The position numbers and the translations under genes were made by a program. From Chloroflexota bacterium (GTDB taxonomy: Bacteria; Chloroflexota; Anaerolineae; Anaerolineales; Anaerolineaceae): a stretch of 15,358 nt of DNA. Shown here piece after piece: positions 14,859 through 15,358 of this stretch; position 1 is the first letter of the stretch; every line of letters starts with the position of its first letter. The notes below the pieces were generated by a model, which did no database searches, had not been told where the DNA came from, and saw nothing but the letters and a program-made list of their open reading frames with translations. The stretch lies in assembly GCA_029265085.1 (NCBI GenBank), contig JAJUJY010000105.1, forward strand, positions 1-15,358, in the 5' to 3' direction.

Positions 14859-15358
14859 CTACCGTTTTAGGAATTGGGTAAATTGGCGAAAGCATGAAGC
14901 GCTGAGGCGATGACCAATTTCGGATTCGCAATATTCCACTTGCGCCCCTGCATTTTCTAATAACCTGGCAGATCGTCTAGCTCGTTCTACTGGAACCATC
15001 TCATCTAATGTTCCGTGTGCGATAAAAAAATTCTTGTATGGAAGTAAGTTGGAAATTAACAACGAAGACATACTTTCCGGTAAAAATCCTGCCAAACATC
15101 CAACTTTATTGACCTGGGTTGGATAGAAAACCGAATAAGCCAAAGATAATGCGCCTCCCTGGCTGAAGCCTACCAGGTCAATTTTGTCAACCTTTATTTC
15201 AAGTGCAGCGAGCCAATTTTGAAATGCCTGATGTAATTGTTGGCACACGAATTGTATTGTGAATTGGTCAACAGGATGCTCATCGTTAACAGGCCACCAT
15301 CCAAAACCAGTCGTTGGGGTAGAGATGAACCCACGAGGAAACAAAACAAGGTAATTTG
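14859..15358 (-). CDS. Phospholipase/carboxylesterase-family alpha/beta hydrolase, N-terminus cut by window edge
   Basis: A cytoplasmic serine esterase of the carboxylesterase-2 (PF02230-like) family. The visible 166 codons contain the whole catalytic triad. Numbered from a TTG at 15344, these are Ser61 in GFSQGG (60-64), Asp114 in GTLDEMVP and His145 in GHRLS. The reading frame stays open past that TTG to the window end, encoding NYLVLFPRG. That looks like the family's second strand, so the TTG is not the true start and about 40-60 residues lie outside. Natural substrates of this family range from lysophospholipids to small esters and cannot be told here. The stop is one base from the convergent SH3b gene's stop, and no terminator is seen between them. 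Confidence 0.88.
   Translation of the reverse strand, partial: NYLVLFPRGFISTPTTGFGWWPVNDEHPVDQFTIQFVCQQLHQAFQNWLAALEIKVDKIDLVGFSQGGALSLAYSVFYPTQVNKVGCLAGFLPESMSSLLISNLLPYKNFFIAHGTLDEMVPVERARRSARLLENAGAQVEYCESEIGHRLSASCFRQFTQFLKR

Overview
This window looks like chromosomal core DNA from a moderately AT-rich member of the Chloroflexota, most likely class Anaerolineae. That placement is inferred from gene style: a TPR protein with an acidic linker full of P-[DE]-W-L motifs, an anchored SH3b protein, a double zinc-ribbon protein with an N-terminal domain I associate with Anaerolineae, and a primary sigma factor with a short acidic linker. No mobile element, phage gene, CRISPR array or toxin/defence locus was seen.

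Layout. 126-848 (+): four-helix membrane protein of unknown function. 954-1408 (-): two identical tRNA-Asp(GTC) genes, each with its own promoter and terminator, forming a duplicated transcription unit. 1418-5242 (-): a TPR scaffold-like gene followed closely by ndk, as one operon. 5280-6675 (-): rpoD. 6547-7039: the divergent control region between rpoD and hppA. 7040-9331 (+): hppA, a membrane pyrophosphatase with the K+-independent (proton-pumping) signature. 9457-10919 (+): an LsrG-like ABM-domain protein translationally coupled (ATGA overlap) to an iron-type alcohol dehydrogenase whose first metal-site histidine is Gln. 10965-11807 (-): DegV-family lipid-binding protein. 12090-13588 (+): zwf, interrupted by a -1 frameshift in a run of seven A. 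13589-14176 (-): double zinc-ribbon protein. 14231-14857 (+): anchored SH3b protein. 14859 to the window end (-): a carboxylesterase missing its N-terminus.

How the genes relate. Most are housekeeping: PPi-driven proton pumping (HppA), NTP balancing (Ndk), NADPH supply (Zwf), transcription (RpoD) and tRNA supply. I see no single coherent pathway; the only tight functional couplings visible are TPR-ndk and ABM-ADH. Genes are separated by clear hairpin terminators, except the two convergent pairs at 13588/13589 and 14857/14859, whose stop codons almost touch.

The least explained items are the 20-copy tryptophan-motif linker in the TPR protein; two genes (126 and 14176) whose TATAAT box lies exactly 6 nt before ATG with no Shine-Dalgarno, suggesting leaderless mRNAs; and the zwf frameshift. 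I did not find a convincing new multi-gene system, and functions of the hypothetical proteins are left open.
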